The notes below the pieces were generated by a model, which worked only from the letters and a program-made list of their open reading frames with translations, had not been told where the DNA came from and did no database searches. Below are positions 45,913 through 56,441 of a stretch of 64,000 nt of DNA, piece by piece. Location: positions 310,001 to 374,000 of the forward strand of contig NZ_JASITE010000004.1 of assembly GCF_030767025.1 (NCBI RefSeq), given 5' to 3'. The position numbers and the translations under genes were made by a program. Each line of letters opens with the position of its first letter. The stretch's first letter is position 1. The stretch is from Nocardia sp. CC227C (GTDB taxonomy: Bacteria > Actinomycetota > Actinomycetes > Mycobacteriales > Mycobacteriaceae).

Positions 45913-48900
45913 CGGGCCGCGCTCACCTCGGTCTCCACGGTGAGATCGACCGCACCCTGGGCCTTTCCGTCCAGGGCGAGCAGCAGATCGGCCACCCACT
46001 GGAGCAGTCGCACATCGCGGATGCGGTGCGCGCCGACGCTGTCCTCCACCCGCGGCAGCGGCAGCTGGACGATGCCGGTGGCGGCACGGTAGCTGGCGTT
46101 GGGGTAGATGCGCTTGAGCCGCAACTGTTTCGAGTCCGGCAGTTGCAGCGGCGCGATCTTCAGCGTGGTGCCGGTGACGCCGATCTCGGCGACGCCGTAC
46201 TCGCGGGCCAGAAGCTTCAACTTGGCCACCGAGACCAGGCGGCCCACCTCCACCGGCAGCGGGCCGTAGCGGTCCACCAGCTCCTCCACCACGGCCGCGA
46301 TGGCCGAATCATCTTGCGCGGCGGCGAGTTTGCGATACGCCTCCAGGCGCAGGCGGTCCGAGCCGATGTAGTCGGGCGGGATGTGCGCGTCCACCGGCAG
46401 GTCGATGCGCACCTCCCTGACCTCCTCGTCCACGGTGATGGGCTTGCCGTCGGCGGCGGCGCGGTACGCCTCCACCGCCTCGCCCACCAGTCGCACATAG
46501 AGATCGAAGCCGACCCCGGCCACGTGTCCGGACTGCTCCGCGCCGAGCACATTGCCCGCACCGCGAATCTCGAGGTCCTTCATGGCGACCGCCATGCCCG
46601 CGCCCAGATCCGAGTTCTGCGAGATGGTGGCCAGCCGGTCGTAGGCGGTCTCGGTGAGCGGCTTCTCCGGCGGATACAGGAAGTACGCGTACCCGCGCTC
46701 GCGGCTGCGTCCCACCCGGCCGCGCAGCTGGTGCAGCTGGGACAGCCCGAGGGTGTCGGCGCGCTCCACGATCAGGGTGTTGGCATTGGAGATGTCCAAC
46801 CCGGTCTCGATAATGGTGGTGGACACCAGCACGTCGTACTCGCGCTCCCAGAAGCCCTGCACGGTCTTCTCCAGCACGTCCTCGTTCATCTGGCCGTGCG
46901 CCACCACCACCCGGGCCTCGGGCACCAGGTCGCGAATCCGCTTGGCCGCCTTGTCGATGGAGGACACCCGGTTGTGCACGTAGAACACCTGGCCGTCGCG
47001 TAGCAGCTCGCGGCGGATGGCCGCGGCCACCTGCTTGTCGTTGTACGCGCCGACATAGGTGAGGATCGGATGCCGCTCCTCGGGCGGGGTGAGGATGGTG
47101 GACATCTCGCGAATGCCGGCCAGCGACATCTCCAGGGTGCGCGGAATCGGCGTGGCGGACATGGTGAGCACGTCCACGTGTGTGCGCAGCGCCTTGATGT
47201 GTTCCTTGTGCTCGACGCCGAACCGCTGCTCCTCGTCGATGATGACCAGTCCCAGGTCCTTCCAGCGGACGCCGGTCTGGAGCAGCCGGTGGGTGCCGAC
47301 GACGATATCCACGTCACCGGCGGCCATCCCCTCCAGGATCTCCCGCGATTCGGCGGCGTCGGTGAAGCGCGAGAGCCCCTTCACGGTCACCGGGAAGCCC
47401 GAGGTGCGCTCGACGAAGGTCTGTAGATGCTGCTGCGCCAGCAGGGTGGTGGGCACCAGCACCGCCACCTGCTTGCCGTCCTGCACCGCCTTGAAGGCGG
47501 CGCGCACCGCGATCTCGGTCTTGCCGTAGCCGACGTCACCGCAGACCACGCGGTCCATCGGTACCGACTTCTCCATATCCGCCTTCACCTCGGCGATGGC
47601 GGTGAGCTGATCGACGGTCTCGGTGAAGACGAAGGCGTCCTCCATCTCCTGCTGCCACGGCGTGTCCGGGCCGAAGGCGTGGCCGGGCGCGGCCTGGCGC
47701 GCCGCGTACAGCTGCACGAGTTCGGTGGCGATCTCGCGCACCGCCTTGCGGGCCTTGCGCTTGGTGTTCGCCCAGTCGGAGCCGCCGAGTTTGGACAGCG
47801 ACGGCATCTCACCGCCCACATAGCGGGAGAGCTGGTCGAGGGCGTCCATGGGCACGAACAGCCGGTCGCCGGGCTGGCCGCGTTTGGACGGCGCGTACTC
47901 GATGACCAGGTACTCGCGGCGGGCACCGCCGATGGTGCGCTCGATCATCTCCACGAAGCGGCCGATGCCGTGCTGATCGTGCACCACCATGTCCCCGGCC
48001 TTCAACGCCAGCGGATCGACCTGGTTGCGGCGGCGGGCGGCGAGCTTCTTGCCCTCCTGCGGGGCGGTGACGCGATTGCCGGTGAGGTCCGACTCCGCGA
48101 TCACCACCAGCTTGGCGTCGTCGAACACGATGCCGTCGTGCAGGGAACCGCACAGCACCCCGACCAGTCCGTCGACCGGCTGTGCGCCCGGCTCCAATGC
48201 CGCGGCGGGCACCTCGACGTCGCGCAGCCGCTCCAGCACGCGCTGCGCGGTGCCGTGCCCCGCCACCACGATCACCGCGCGCCCGCCCGTGGTGACGTGG
48301 GCGCGCAGCGACGCGAAGATGGTGGCGACCAGTTCCTCGGAACCGCGGGCGGCGGGGGCGGACAGCACCGGCAGCGCGATCTCGTTCGGATCGTCGGCTG
48401 CCAGGGGGCTCAGCGTCCACCAGGCCAGGCCCCGCTGCTCGGCATCGGCGCGCACCACGTCCAGGCCGCGGTAGGCGGAGGCGGCGAGGTCGAGTCCGTG
48501 CGCGCCCAGCGGCGCGGCCCCGCCGAAGGAGGCGGCCGTCCACGACGCCTCCAGGAACTCCTGGCCGGTGCGCACCAGATCGGCGGCGCGGGTGCGGATC
48601 TTCTCCGGATCGCACAGCAGCACGTGGGTGTGCTGCGCCACGGTGTCGGTGAGCAGGTGCAGTTCGCCCGGTTGCAGCACCGGCAGCAGCGCCTCCATGC
48701 CCTCCACGGGGATGCCCTGGGCCAGCTTGTCCAGCATCTCCACCAGCGCGGCGTCGGCCGGGTTCTCGGTGGCGACCTGGGCGGCGCGCTCGCGAAGTTC
48801 CTTGGTGAGCAACAGTTCCCGGCAGGGCTGGGCGATGACCACGGCGGTGGCGACATCCGGCAGCGAACGCTGGTCGGCAACCGAGAAGGCACGCAGCTCA

Positions 48901-49526
48901 CTGACCTCGTCACCCCAGAACTCCACGCGCACAGGATGATCGGCGGTGGGCGGGAAGATATCGAGAATGCCGCCGCGCACCGCGAACTCGCCGCGCTTGC
49001 CGACCATATCGACCCGCTCGTAGGCGAATTCCACCAGCCGCGTGAGCAATTCGTCGAAATCGTGCTGTTCGCCCAGGCTCAGGACGATGGGTTCGATCTC
49101 GCCGAGCCCGCGCGCCATGGGCTGCATGAGCGAGCGCACGGTGGTCACCACCGCGCGCAGCGGCTCGCCGTAGCGGGCGTCGTCGGGGTGCGCCAGCCGC
49201 CGCAGCACCTGCAGCCGCCGGCCCACGGTGTCGGCGCTCGGGGACAGCCGCTCGTGCGGCAGCGTCTCCCACGACGGGAACTGCGCAACGGCGTCGCCCA
49301 GGATCTCCGCGAGCTCCACGGTGAGGTCGTCGGCCTCCCGCCCGGTCGCCGTCACCACGACCAGCGGCCGCTGCTCGGCGATGGTCGCCGCCACGAAGGG
49401 CCGCACCGCCGACGGCGCGACCAGCATGGCCGACTCTCGCCCGATCAGCCCCGCGACCTGCCGCAGCGCGGTATCGGCCGCGGCCGCCGCCGCCAATCCA
49501 GCCAGGGGTGGACGGTTCGAGGGCAT
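45909..49526 (-). CDS. mfd: Transcription-repair coupling factor Mfd
   Basis: 1205 aa from ATG 49526 after GGAGTCTGCCC. UvrB-like N-terminal part ([40 protein letters not shown]), RNA-polymerase interaction domain ([20 protein letters not shown] then YLVIEYAP), RecG-like translocase with Walker [24 protein letters not shown] box [26 protein letters not shown], and motif [27 protein letters not shown]-terminal domain closes the protein. It removes stalled RNA polymerase and recruits UvrA. Length is normal and no lesion was seen. Confidence 0.97.
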   Translation of the reverse strand: MPSNRPPLAGLAAAAAADTALRQVAGLIGRESAMLVAPSAVRPFVAATIAEQRPLVVVTATGREADDLTVELAEILGDAVAQFPSWETLPHERLSPSADTVGRRLQVLRRLAHPDDARYGEPLRAVVTTVRSLMQPMARGLGEIEPIVLSLGEQHDFDELLTRLVEFAYERVDMVGKRGEFAVRGGILDIFPPTADHPVRVEFWGDEVSELRAFSVADQRSLPDVATAVVIAQPCRELLLTKELRERAAQVATENPADAALVEMLDKLAQGIPVEGMEALLPVLQPGELHLLTDTVAQHTHVLLCDPEKIRTRAADLVRTGQEFLEASWTAASFGGAAPLGAHGLDLAASAYRGLDVVRADAEQRGLAWWTLSPLAADDPNEIALPVLSAPAARGSEELVATIFASLRAHVTTGGRAVIVVAGHGTAQRVLERLRDVEVPAAALEPGAQPVDGLVGVLCGSLHDGIVFDDAKLVVIAESDLTGNRVTAPQEGKKLAARRRNQVDPLALKAGDMVVHDQHGIGRFVEMIERTIGGARREYLVIEYAPSKRGQPGDRLFVPMDALDQLSRYVGGEMPSLSKLGGSDWANTKRKARKAVREIATELVQLYAARQAAPGHAFGPDTPWQQEMEDAFVFTETVDQLTAIAEVKADMEKSVPMDRVVCGDVGYGKTEIAVRAAFKAVQDGKQVAVLVPTTLLAQQHLQTFVERTSGFPVTVKGLSRFTDAAESREILEGMAAGDVDIVVGTHRLLQTGVRWKDLGLVIIDEEQRFGVEHKEHIKALRTHVDVLTMSATPIPRTLEMSLAGIREMSTILTPPEERHPILTYVGAYNDKQVAAAIRRELLRDGQVFYVHNRVSSIDKAAKRIRDLVPEARVVVAHGQMNEDVLEKTVQGFWEREYDVLVSTTIIETGLDISNANTLIVERADTLGLSQLHQLRGRVGRSRERGYAYFLYPPEKPLTETAYDRLATISQNSDLGAGMAVAMKDLEIRGAGNVLGAEQSGHVAGVGFDLYVRLVGEAVEAYRAAADGKPITVDEEVREVRIDLPVDAHIPPDYIGSDRLRLEAYRKLAAAQDDSAIAAVVEELVDRYGPLPVEVGRLVSVAKLKLLAREYGVAEIGVTGTTLKIAPLQLPDSKQLRLKRIYPNASYRAATGIVQLPLPRVEDSVGAHRIRDVRLLQWVADLLLALDGKAQGAVDLTVETEVSAAR

Positions 49527-49896
49527 GGGCAGACTCCTGGACGCGGATCAGCGATTCGGACGGCCAACAGAGTCTAGTAGTTCACGCCGACACCGCAGCC
49601 CGCCGCCCCACGCGGCGAGCATGCCGAACACCGACGGAGGCGACACACCACACTCATCGAGTGCGCGCCACCCCCGCACGGCCCCCGAATCACCCCACCT
49701 GCGCCGCATCCCAACTCCACCCACAGACGATCAACCCGCCAGGATTCACCACTCCACACCGGCAACTCCCCGGGGTTTGCGGCGCGTCCCGGTTCTGGAC
49801 TGACCAGAGCGGGGGAGCGAAGCGGAGGAGCGGCGGGAGGGAAGAACCGGGACTTCCAGCGCCGCAAACCCCGCCGGAGCGGAGCGGAGGCCAAAA
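49527..49896. other. Intergenic region between mfd promoter and TetR gene end
   Basis: 370 bp with no credible gene on either strand. It carries the mfd promoter side and, toward the TetR stop, a large inverted repeat listed separately. Confidence 0.6.
49771..49873. repeat. Large inverted repeat (long hairpin)
   Basis: CGGGGTTTGCGGCGC at 49771-49785 pairs perfectly with 49859-49873, and GTCCCGGTTCT at 49786-49796 pairs with 49843-49853, leaving a 5-base bulge and a 46-base loop. The loop and right flank contain purine-rich repeats (GAGCGAAGCGGAGG, GAGCGGAGCGGAGG). It starts 24 bp past the stop of the minus-strand TetR gene. Confidence 0.75.
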
Positions 49897-50544
49897 TTAC
49901 AGCACGTAGCGGCGGAGGCGGCGGGCGGCGAACTCGCGGAAGTAGGCCACCTTCTCCTCCGGGACGATGGAGGGCAGCAGGAAGTACCAGGCGCGTTCCA
50001 TGCGGGTCGCCATCTGGTCGATGGAGTCGGTGCTGACGGCGACGATGTGCACGCCCGTCGTCATCTCCTGCAGCAGCAGGCCGATGGTCTCGGGGTCGAG
50101 GTCCGGCTTCAGGTCGCCCTGCGCGATGGCGCGTTCGGCGAGCAAACGGTGCGTCTCGCCCCAGGTCTTGGCGATATTGTCGCCGTTCGCGCCGCGGTAG
50201 TCGCCGATCTGGTGGGTCAGTTTGAGCATGGCCCCGACCATCGGATCGTTCATGGTCAGGTCGGCGACCACGTAGGTGATGCCGATGCACGCCTCCAGCG
50301 CGGGCACGCGCGGATCGAAGAAGCCCTGGCAGGCGCTGACCAGTCGCTCATTGCCCTGGTCGACCACCGCGCGCGCCAGCTCTTCCTTCGAGCCGAAGTG
50401 AAAGTACAAGGCGCCCTTGGTCACATTCGACTGCGCGATGATCTCGGACAGGCTCGCGTTCGCGTAGCCCAGTCGCAGAAAGACATCGGCAGCACCCGCG
50501 AGCACGGAATCGCGAGTGATCTCCGCACGCGCTTGCCTAGCCAT
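49897..50544 (-). CDS. TetR-family regulator of the gamma-butyrolactone-receptor type
   Basis: 215 aa. ARAEITRDSVLAGAADVFLR, then LGYANASLSEIIAQSNVTKG and ALYFHFGSKEELARAVVDQ, is close to the N-termini of ScbR/ArpA-like receptors, including the ALYFHF..K motif. The C-domain has HQIGDYRGANGDNIAKTWGE with Trp near residue 129, comparable with the ligand-pocket Trp of that group. Such receptors bind signalling butyrolactones or related furans and repress specialised-metabolism or resistance genes. No lactone synthase (AfsA-like) is in the window. A 16-bp direct repeat lies in its promoter. Confidence 0.8.
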   Translation of the reverse strand: MARQARAEITRDSVLAGAADVFLRLGYANASLSEIIAQSNVTKGALYFHFGSKEELARAVVDQGNERLVSACQGFFDPRVPALEACIGITYVVADLTMNDPMVGAMLKLTHQIGDYRGANGDNIAKTWGETHRLLAERAIAQGDLKPDLDPETIGLLLQEMTTGVHIVAVSTDSIDQMATRMERAWYFLLPSIVPEEKVAYFREFAARRLRRYVL

Positions 50545-50575
50545 CAGATCCGCCTGTCATCAAACCAGCCATCCT

Positions 50576-50609
50576 GAAGTAGACCGACATCCCGAAGTAG
50601 ACCGACATC
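50576..50609. repeat. Two direct copies of a 16-bp motif in a TetR promoter
   Basis: GAAGTAGACCGACATC occurs at 50576-50591 and again at 50594-50609, with 2 bp between them, 31 bp upstream of the receptor-like TetR start. It could be a pair of regulator sites or a recent small duplication. Confidence 0.6.
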
Positions 50610-50760
50610 ACAGCTCGAACAGCACTCGAAGGATGGGTGAACCGTACCACCCGACTGCGCGCTGCCAGCCGATTCGAGCATTCGACCCGTCCTCCTTCGC
50701 AATTCGCTGGTTAACTATCCAGTTCCGCCCCCACATAACCGACATTTCACGTGACAGTGT

Positions 50761-51483
50761 TCATACCCCTTTGCGGGCGGGCCATTCCGACGCCAGCTTG
50801 GGGTCCGCTTCCAAATGCGTGAGACCGTTCCAGCACAGATTCACCAGATGCGCGGCGACCACTTCCTTGGAGGGCTGCCGTTCGTCGAGCCACCAGGTGG
50901 CCGCGGTCGCCACCATGCCGACGAGCGCCTGCGCGTACAGCGTCGCGAGGCTCGTATCGAAACCTCGCTTTTCGAAATCCCCGGCGAGTATGTGAGCCAC
51001 CTGATTCACCGCCTCGTTGAGCAGGCTGGAGTAGGTGCCCTCGGCGGCGGAGACGGGCTGGTCGCGCATGAGGATGCGAAACCCGTCGGTGCGCTCCTCC
51101 ATATAGGTGAGCAACGCCAGCGCCACCTGTTCCAACCGCACCCGCGACCGGTTCTGGGTGAGGGAGGCGGTGATCATGTCGAGCAAGGTGGACATCTCGC
51201 GGTCCACCACCACCGCGTACAGCCCTTCCTTACCACCGAAGTGCTCGTACACCACCGGTTTCGAGACCTGGGCCCGCTGCGCGATCTCCTCGATCGACGT
51301 CGCGTCGTAGCCCCGCTCGGCGAACAGCGCCCGCCCGATCTCGATGAGCTGCTGCCGCCGCTGGGTCCCGGTCATGCGTGGGCGCGACACGCGGTTCCCC
51401 TCACCCGAACCCACCGCTTCGCCTCCCTGCGATCCAACCGACTGTCCTACAACTGTTTCAGATCGTGCCGCCGCGGCGCTCAT
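50761..51483 (-). CDS. TetR-family regulator (Rv1019 position)
   Basis: 240 aa from the ATG at 51483; the likely N-terminus may be shorter, since the fold starts at TGTQRRQQLIEIGRALFAER about residue 38 and an ATG just before it (residue 37) is another candidate. The DNA-binding part is YDATSIEEIAQRAQVSKPVV then YEHFGGKEGLYAVV. The C-domain has WWLDERQPSKEVVAAHLVNL, of the TetR_C type seen on regulators of lipid or envelope genes. Its place between mfd and glmU, opposite in strand to glmU, is the place of Rv1019 in M. tuberculosis. Confidence 0.85.
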   Translation of the reverse strand: MSAAAARSETVVGQSVGSQGGEAVGSGEGNRVSRPRMTGTQRRQQLIEIGRALFAERGYDATSIEEIAQRAQVSKPVVYEHFGGKEGLYAVVVDREMSTLLDMITASLTQNRSRVRLEQVALALLTYMEERTDGFRILMRDQPVSAAEGTYSSLLNEAVNQVAHILAGDFEKRGFDTSLATLYAQALVGMVATAATWWLDERQPSKEVVAAHLVNLCWNGLTHLEADPKLASEWPARKGV

Positions 51484-51724
51484 CCACCCGTGTGATTCAC
51501 TCCTTCGCGCTCGTGAAACGCCACAACTGATCTAGCATGGTTCCGGGTAACTCACCGGGAACGACCAAAACTCGGCCACGTCGTCCGCCGCCGGTCCGCG
51601 GGCACCCCACGCCCGGCCTATGACGCGGGAGGCGGGGAGAGTGGCGGGTGGGCGCGTCTTCATGCGAGGATCGTTCCCGCATGCCGTGACGCACGGGCGT
51701 ACCAAACGGTCCGCCGGTGCGCAA

Positions 51725-51795
51725 TCCGCCGTAGTGTAATGGCAGCACAACTGATTTTGGTTCAGTTTGTCCAGGTTCGAGTCCTGGCGGCGGAG
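51725..51795 (+). tRNA. tRNA-Gln (anticodon TTG)
   Basis: TCCGCCG...CGGCGGA makes the acceptor stem with G as discriminator; ACTGA-TTTTGGT-TCAGT is the anticodon arm (anticodon TTG); CCAGG-TTCGAGT-CCTGG is the T arm. 71 nt, CCA not encoded. It lies just upstream of glmU as in mycobacteria. Confidence 0.95.
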
Positions 51796-51870
51796 CAAGT
51801 CTTGCCAACGGGAAGGCCATGTGCCACCACGACAGCCCCACTCACGATGACAGGCAGCCGAGGGAGATCC

Positions 51871-53352
51871 ATGCCACAGCAGACCGCCGTCGTCGTTCTC
51901 GCCGCCGGAGCCGGAACCCGAATGCGGTCCAAGACCCCCAAGGTATTGCACCCACTGGGCGGCCGAAGCATGCTCGCGCACGCGCTGCATGCGGCGAACG
52001 AGATCGACCCCGCGCATCTCATCACCGTGGTCGGGCACGACCGCGAACAAGTGGGAGCGGCCGTCGGGCGAGTGAGCGCGGAGCTCGGACGTGAGGTCAC
52101 CCTCGCCGTGCAGGAGGAGCAGCGCGGCACCGGACACGCGGTGCAGTGCGCGCTCACCGCCCTGCCCGCGGACTTCTCCGGCGACCTGCTGGTCACCTAC
52201 GCCGATGTGCCGCTGCTCGACGGGCACACCCTCAATGCCCTGCTCGACGAGCACCGCAGCTACGCCGACAGCTCCGCGGTCACCGTGCTCACCTTCGAGC
52301 CCGACGACCCGAACGGCTACGGCCGCATCGTGCGCGACGCCGACGGCCGGGTGCTCGAGATCGTGGAGCACGCCGACGCCACCCCCGGACAGGCCGCCAT
52401 CACCGAGGTCAACTCGGGCGTCTACGTCTTCGACGCGGCGGTGCTGCGGGTCATGATCGGCCGCATCGACACCGCCAACGCCCGGCACGAGCTGTACCTC
52501 ACCGACGTGCTCAAGCTCGCCCGCGAGGCCGGGCACGCGGTGCACGGCGCGCGACTGCTGGACTGGGCCAAGGTCACCGGGGTCAACGACCGGGTGCAGC
52601 TGGCCGAGGCCGGGCGCACGCTCAACCGCTACATCGTGGAGCGGCACATGCGCTCCGGGGTCACCGTCATCGATCCGGCCACCACCTGGATCGACGCCAG
52701 CGTGCGCATCGGCCGCGACGCGGTGATCCGGCCCGGCGTGCAGCTGTTGGGCGACACCGTGATCGGCGAGGACGCCGAGATCGGACCCGACAGCACCCTC
52801 ACCGATGTGACGGTCGGCGACGGCGCGCGGGTGGTGCGCACCCACGGCGACGGCGCGACCATCGGGGCGGGCGCGAATATCGGGCCCTTCACCTACCTGC
52901 GGCCGGGCACCGTGGTCGGGGTCTCCGGCAAGCTCGGGGCCTTCGTGGAGACCAAGAACGCCACAATCGGTGCGCATTCCAAGGTTCCGCACCTGACCTA
53001 CGTCGGAGATGCGACCATAGGCGAGTACAGCAACATCGGCGCGTCCAGCGTCTTCGTCAACTACGACGGCGTGAAGAAGCACCACACGGTGGTCGGATCC
53101 CATGTGCGCACGGGCAGCGACACCATGTTCGTGGCACCGGTGACGGTGGGTGATGGAGCGTATACCGCAGCGGGTACTGTGCTGCGTAGAAACGTCCCCC
53201 CGGGTGCGCTCGCCGTGTCCGGTGGTGCGCAGCGCAATATGGAGGGCTGGGTGCAGCGCAACCGGCCCGGCACGGAAGCGGCCCGCGCGGCCGAGGCCGC
53301 TCTCGCGGCCGCAGACACGACCAACGAGCAAAAGGATGGCGAACGTCAGTGA
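51871..53352 (+). CDS. glmU: Bifunctional GlmU: glucosamine-1-P acetyltransferase / GlcNAc-1-P uridyltransferase
   Basis: 493 aa from ATG 51871 after GAGGGAGATCC. The N-terminal nucleotidyltransferase has [34 protein letters not shown] and YADVPLLDG; the C-terminal left-handed beta helix has hexapeptide repeats ([35 protein letters not shown]), then [33 protein letters not shown] and the active-site loop [14 protein letters not shown]. It makes UDP-GlcNAc for peptidoglycan and arabinogalactan linker. The prs gene overlaps by GTGA. Confidence 0.97.
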   Translation: MPQQTAVVVLAAGAGTRMRSKTPKVLHPLGGRSMLAHALHAANEIDPAHLITVVGHDREQVGAAVGRVSAELGREVTLAVQEEQRGTGHAVQCALTALPADFSGDLLVTYADVPLLDGHTLNALLDEHRSYADSSAVTVLTFEPDDPNGYGRIVRDADGRVLEIVEHADATPGQAAITEVNSGVYVFDAAVLRVMIGRIDTANARHELYLTDVLKLAREAGHAVHGARLLDWAKVTGVNDRVQLAEAGRTLNRYIVERHMRSGVTVIDPATTWIDASVRIGRDAVIRPGVQLLGDTVIGEDAEIGPDSTLTDVTVGDGARVVRTHGDGATIGAGANIGPFTYLRPGTVVGVSGKLGAFVETKNATIGAHSKVPHLTYVGDATIGEYSNIGASSVFVNYDGVKKHHTVVGSHVRTGSDTMFVAPVTVGDGAYTAAGTVLRRNVPPGALAVSGGAQRNMEGWVQRNRPGTEAARAAEAALAAADTTNEQKDGERQ

Positions 53353-54329
53353 CCGCGTTCTCTACCGATAACCAGAAGAACCTGATGCTGTTCTCGGGAC
53401 GCGCTCATCCCGAGCTGGCGGAGGAGGTGGCCAAGGAACTCAATGTCCACGTCACCCCGCAGACCGCCCGGGACTTCGCCAACGGCGAGACCTTCGTCCG
53501 GTTCGAGGAATCGGTGCGCGGCTCCGACGCCTTCGTCATCCAGAGCTTCCCGGCCCCGCTGAACCAGTGGGTCATGGAGCACCTGATCATGCTGGACGCG
53601 CTCAAGCGCGGTTCGGCCAAGCGGATCACCTCGGTGCTGCCGTTCTACCCCTACGCCCGCCAGGACAAGAAGCACCGCGGCCGCGAGCCCATCTCGGCCC
53701 GCCTGGTCGCGGACCTGCTCAAGACCGCGGGCGCGGACCGCATCATCACCGTCGACCTGCACACCGATCAGATCCAGGGTTTCTTCGACGGCCCGGTCGA
53801 TCACATGCACGCGCAGGTACAGCTGGTCGAGCACATTCGCAACAACTACCCGCTGGAGAACGTCACCGTCGTCTCTCCCGACGCGGGCCGGGTGAAGGTG
53901 GCCGAGAAGTGGGCCAACGCGCTGGCCGACGCGCCGATGGCGTTCATCCACAAGACCCGCGACCCGCTGGTGCCCAACCAGGTGGTGGCCAACCGCGTCG
54001 TCGGTGAGGTCGAGGGCCGCACCTGCATCCTGATCGACGACATGATCGACACCGGCGGCACCATCGCCGGCGCGGTGAACGTGCTCAAGGAGGCGGGCGC
54101 GACCGATGTGGTCATCGCCGCCACCCACGGCATCCTCTCCAGCCCGGCCGCTGAGCGGCTGGCGAGCTGCGGAGCCAAGGAGGTCGTGGTCACCAATACG
54201 CTGCCGCTGACCGAGGAGAAGAAGTTCCCGACGCTGACCGTGCTGTCGATCGCTCCGCTGCTGGCGCAGACCATCCGCGAGGTGTTCGAGAACGGTTCCG
54301 TCACCGGGCTTTTCAACGGCAACGCCTGA
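53349..54329 (+). CDS. prs: Ribose-phosphate pyrophosphokinase (PRPP synthase)
   Basis: 326 aa from GTG 53349, overlapping glm[79 protein letters not shown], the flexible-loop VVSPDAGR and the PRPP-binding loop [18 protein letters not shown] are all intact. It makes PRPP for nucleotides, His, Trp and decaprenyl-phosphoribose (arabinan precursor). A strong hairpin follows. Confidence 0.97.
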   Translation: MTAFSTDNQKNLMLFSGRAHPELAEEVAKELNVHVTPQTARDFANGETFVRFEESVRGSDAFVIQSFPAPLNQWVMEHLIMLDALKRGSAKRITSVLPFYPYARQDKKHRGREPISARLVADLLKTAGADRIITVDLHTDQIQGFFDGPVDHMHAQVQLVEHIRNNYPLENVTVVSPDAGRVKVAEKWANALADAPMAFIHKTRDPLVPNQVVANRVVGEVEGRTCILIDDMIDTGGTIAGAVNVLKEAGATDVVIAATHGILSSPAAERLASCGAKEVVVTNTLPLTEEKKFPTLTVLSIAPLLAQTIREVFENGSVTGLFNGNA

Positions 54330-54342
54330 GTTTCGTACGGCG

Positions 54343-54376
54343 AACCCCCGGCACCGGTATCGGGTGCCGGGGGTTT
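54343..54376 (+). terminator. Rho-independent-like terminator after prs
   Basis: AACCCCCGGCACC and GGTGCCGGGGGTT form a perfect 13-bp stem with a 7-base loop and end in TTTG, 13 bp past the prs stop. Confidence 0.8.
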
Positions 54377-54470
54377 GCCGTTTCCGGGGCCGTTTTCCGG
54401 TAGCGTTGAACCCGAGCAGGTGATCAACTGTTTGCTATCGGTGTGCTGTAGCGCGGAGAGGTGGTGGCCC

Positions 54471-54779
54471 ATGGCCGATGACGACGACCAGTTGATGGAC
54501 GAGGTCCTCGACATGGACGATGACGACACCGACCTCGATTACGACCTCGGCGACGACGACCAGGCCGACGAGGTCCGCGAGTACGAGCGCTATATCGCCG
54601 ACCCGCCCGAGGACCTGATCATCCGCAATCGCGAGAACGACGACCACGGCCGCCTCGGCATCGAGAGCGAACTCGATCAGGAGTGGACGCGCCGCCGCCG
54701 ACGCGAGGAGGCACGCGCCGAGGACGACCGGCCCGCCGAGGTCGCGGCCCTCGAGATCGTGGACGAACCGGGCGACTGA
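54471..54779 (+). CDS. Small highly acidic protein of unknown function
   Basis: 102 aa from ATG 54471 after GCGGAGAGGTGG. The first 45 residues are largely Asp/Glu (MADDDDQLMDEVLDMDDDDT), followed by EYERYIADPPEDLIIRNREN and a basic stretch RRRRREEAR. No membrane segment or known domain. Acidic low-complexity proteins like this can be mimics or chaperones for basic proteins, but nothing here proves it. It stands between the prs terminator and the PYGQQ-repeat gene. Confidence 0.7.
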   Translation: MADDDDQLMDEVLDMDDDDTDLDYDLGDDDQADEVREYERYIADPPEDLIIRNRENDDHGRLGIESELDQEWTRRRRREEARAEDDRPAEVAALEIVDEPGD

Positions 54780-54858
54780 ACCGCCGCGCTTTCGCCGAAA
54801 CGCGGCGCGCTGTGATACCCATGGAAAGCGTTCACAGCACCAGTGAGGAGGGCGCGTC

Positions 54859-55689
54859 ATGAGCACCCCACCGAACGACCCGAACGATCCGAAGGCCGGT
54901 GGCGAGTCGGGGGACGACGCGACACGGCGCGTTCCGGAGTCCGCGCCCGGCGTACCGCAGTACGGACTGCCCGGACAGGGCCCGGATTCTCCCGGCGATT
55001 CCGAGACCGGCGACCGCCCGTCCGACAGCGGCGACACGCCGTCGCTCCAGAAGGGTGCGCCGCCGCCGGGGGCGGCCGCACCGTCGCCCGGGGAGGGAAC
55101 ACCGCCGCCCGAGGTGGGAACACCGTCGCCCGGGGAGAGCGCACCGCCGCCCGGTCAGTACCCGCAGCCGCCGCAGTATCCCGCGGGCGGGCAGTACGGC
55201 TACCGGCCGGGTGATCAGACCGAGGGCGGGTACCCGCAGCAACCGTACGGACAGCCCGCCGAACAACCGCCGTACGGGCAACAGCCCTACGGCCAGCCGG
55301 GATACGGGCAGCCGCCCTATGAGCAACAGCCGTATGGACAACAGCCCTACGGGCAACAGCCCTACGGACAACAGCCCTACGGCCAGCAGCCGTACGGGCA
55401 GCAGCCGTACGGGCAGCAGGGGTATCAGCCGTATCCGCAGCAGGCGTTCAACACGCCGCAGCAGCCCCGCACCCAGATCTTCTCCATCATCGGATTCGTC
55501 TGCGCGGCAATCTCCTTGCTGTTCTGTCCGCCCGGATTCGGCATCGCGGGCATCATCCTGGGTCTGGTGGGCAACAGCAAGGGCGAACCGCTGGGCAAGT
55601 GGGCGGCCATCGCCTCCGGTGTCTGCATGGTCGTCGGCCTCGCCATCGGGTTCGCCATCGTCGGCACCGGTCTGGTACCCACCAGCTGA
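54859..55689 (+). CDS. Pro/Gln/Tyr-rich repeat membrane protein (DUF4190-like tail)
   Basis: 276 aa. After a polar head and PPP/SPGE stretches comes a run of PYGQQ-type pentapeptides (about residues 133-195), encoded by near-identical 15-bp units around 55256-55425. The C-terminus has two hydrophobic helices ([34 protein letters not shown]) joined by a loop [20 protein letters not shown] typical of DUF4190. The N-terminal part should face the cytoplasm and be disordered. Such proteins are frequent beside envelope and secretion genes in Nocardia and mycobacteria; role unknown. Confidence 0.8.
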   Translation: MSTPPNDPNDPKAGGESGDDATRRVPESAPGVPQYGLPGQGPDSPGDSETGDRPSDSGDTPSLQKGAPPPGAAAPSPGEGTPPPEVGTPSPGESAPPPGQYPQPPQYPAGGQYGYRPGDQTEGGYPQQPYGQPAEQPPYGQQPYGQPGYGQPPYEQQPYGQQPYGQQPYGQQPYGQQPYGQQPYGQQGYQPYPQQAFNTPQQPRTQIFSIIGFVCAAISLLFCPPGFGIAGIILGLVGNSKGEPLGKWAAIASGVCMVVGLAIGFAIVGTGLVPTS

Positions 55690-55694
55690 TCGCG

Positions 55695-56330
55695 ATGGAG
55701 TTCACCGGATTTCCGCTCGCCGGACTCGACTTCTACGAGGATCTCGAGGCCGACAACTCCAAAACCTTCTGGAACGCGCACAAACGGGTCTGGGAGGAGT
55801 CGGTGCGCGACCCCATGCGGGCGCTGGCGGCGGAGTTGGAGCCGGACTTCGGCGCGGCCAAGATCTTCCGGCCGTACCGGGACGTCCGGTTCTCCAAGGA
55901 CAAGTCGCCGTACAAGAACCACCAGGGCGCGGTGGTGCACGCCGCCGAATCGTGCGGATGGTACGTACAGATCGGTGCGGGCGGGCTGTTCGTGGCGGGC
56001 GGGCTGTACACGGCCTCGCCCGCCCAACGGACCGCCCTGCGCGCCGCCATCGACGACGAGGTGCGCGGGACCGAGCTGGAGCGCCTACTCGAACAGACCA
56101 ATGCCGCCGGATACACGATCGGCGGCGACAAGCTGAAGACGAAGCCCAAGGGCTTCACCGCCGAGCACCCACGCATCGACCTGCTACGCCATCAGTCCCT
56201 GGTCGCCACCAGGGATTTCGGCGCACCCACCTGGCTCACCACGGCGAAGGCCGCCGGGCAGGTGCGGGCCGCCTGGGAGGATCTGCGACTACTGGTGGAG
56301 TGGCTGGCGGCGGTGACCGCGCAACGCTGA
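55695..56330 (+). CDS. DUF2461-family protein
   Basis: 211 aa, beginning 5 bp after the repeat-protein stop. GFPLAGLDFYEDLEADNSKT then FWNAHKRVWEE at the start, KIFRPYRDVRFSKDKSPYKN, AAESCGWYVQIGAGGLFVAG then GLY, and LKTKPKGFTAEHPRIDLLRH are the DUF2461 (TIGR02453) motifs. Function of the family is not established. Co-transcription with the membrane protein is likely from the spacing. ATG 55695 is the only reasonable start although its ribosome site is weak. Confidence 0.88.
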   Translation: MEFTGFPLAGLDFYEDLEADNSKTFWNAHKRVWEESVRDPMRALAAELEPDFGAAKIFRPYRDVRFSKDKSPYKNHQGAVVHAAESCGWYVQIGAGGLFVAGGLYTASPAQRTALRAAIDDEVRGTELERLLEQTNAAGYTIGGDKLKTKPKGFTAEHPRIDLLRHQSLVATRDFGAPTWLTTAKAAGQVRAAWEDLRLLVEWLAAVTAQR

Positions 56331-56441
56331 CCCTGTCGCGTCACCCGGTTCACCGTCGCACGGTTACGATCGCCGCAGCTCACCGCATGTGCGGTCACCC
56401 GGTCACGAGCCACCGGAACACCACATGACTCCGCTGCGCGG

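Noticed and set aside
47427..49577. A 716-codon open frame opposite mfd
   Set aside because: Antisense shadow of mfd with typical His/Gly/Arg composition and no homologous motifs.
55256..55425. 15-bp units considered as a non-coding minisatellite or CRISPR
   Set aside because: They stay in frame and encode PYGQQ pentapeptides within a protein ending in two membrane helices.
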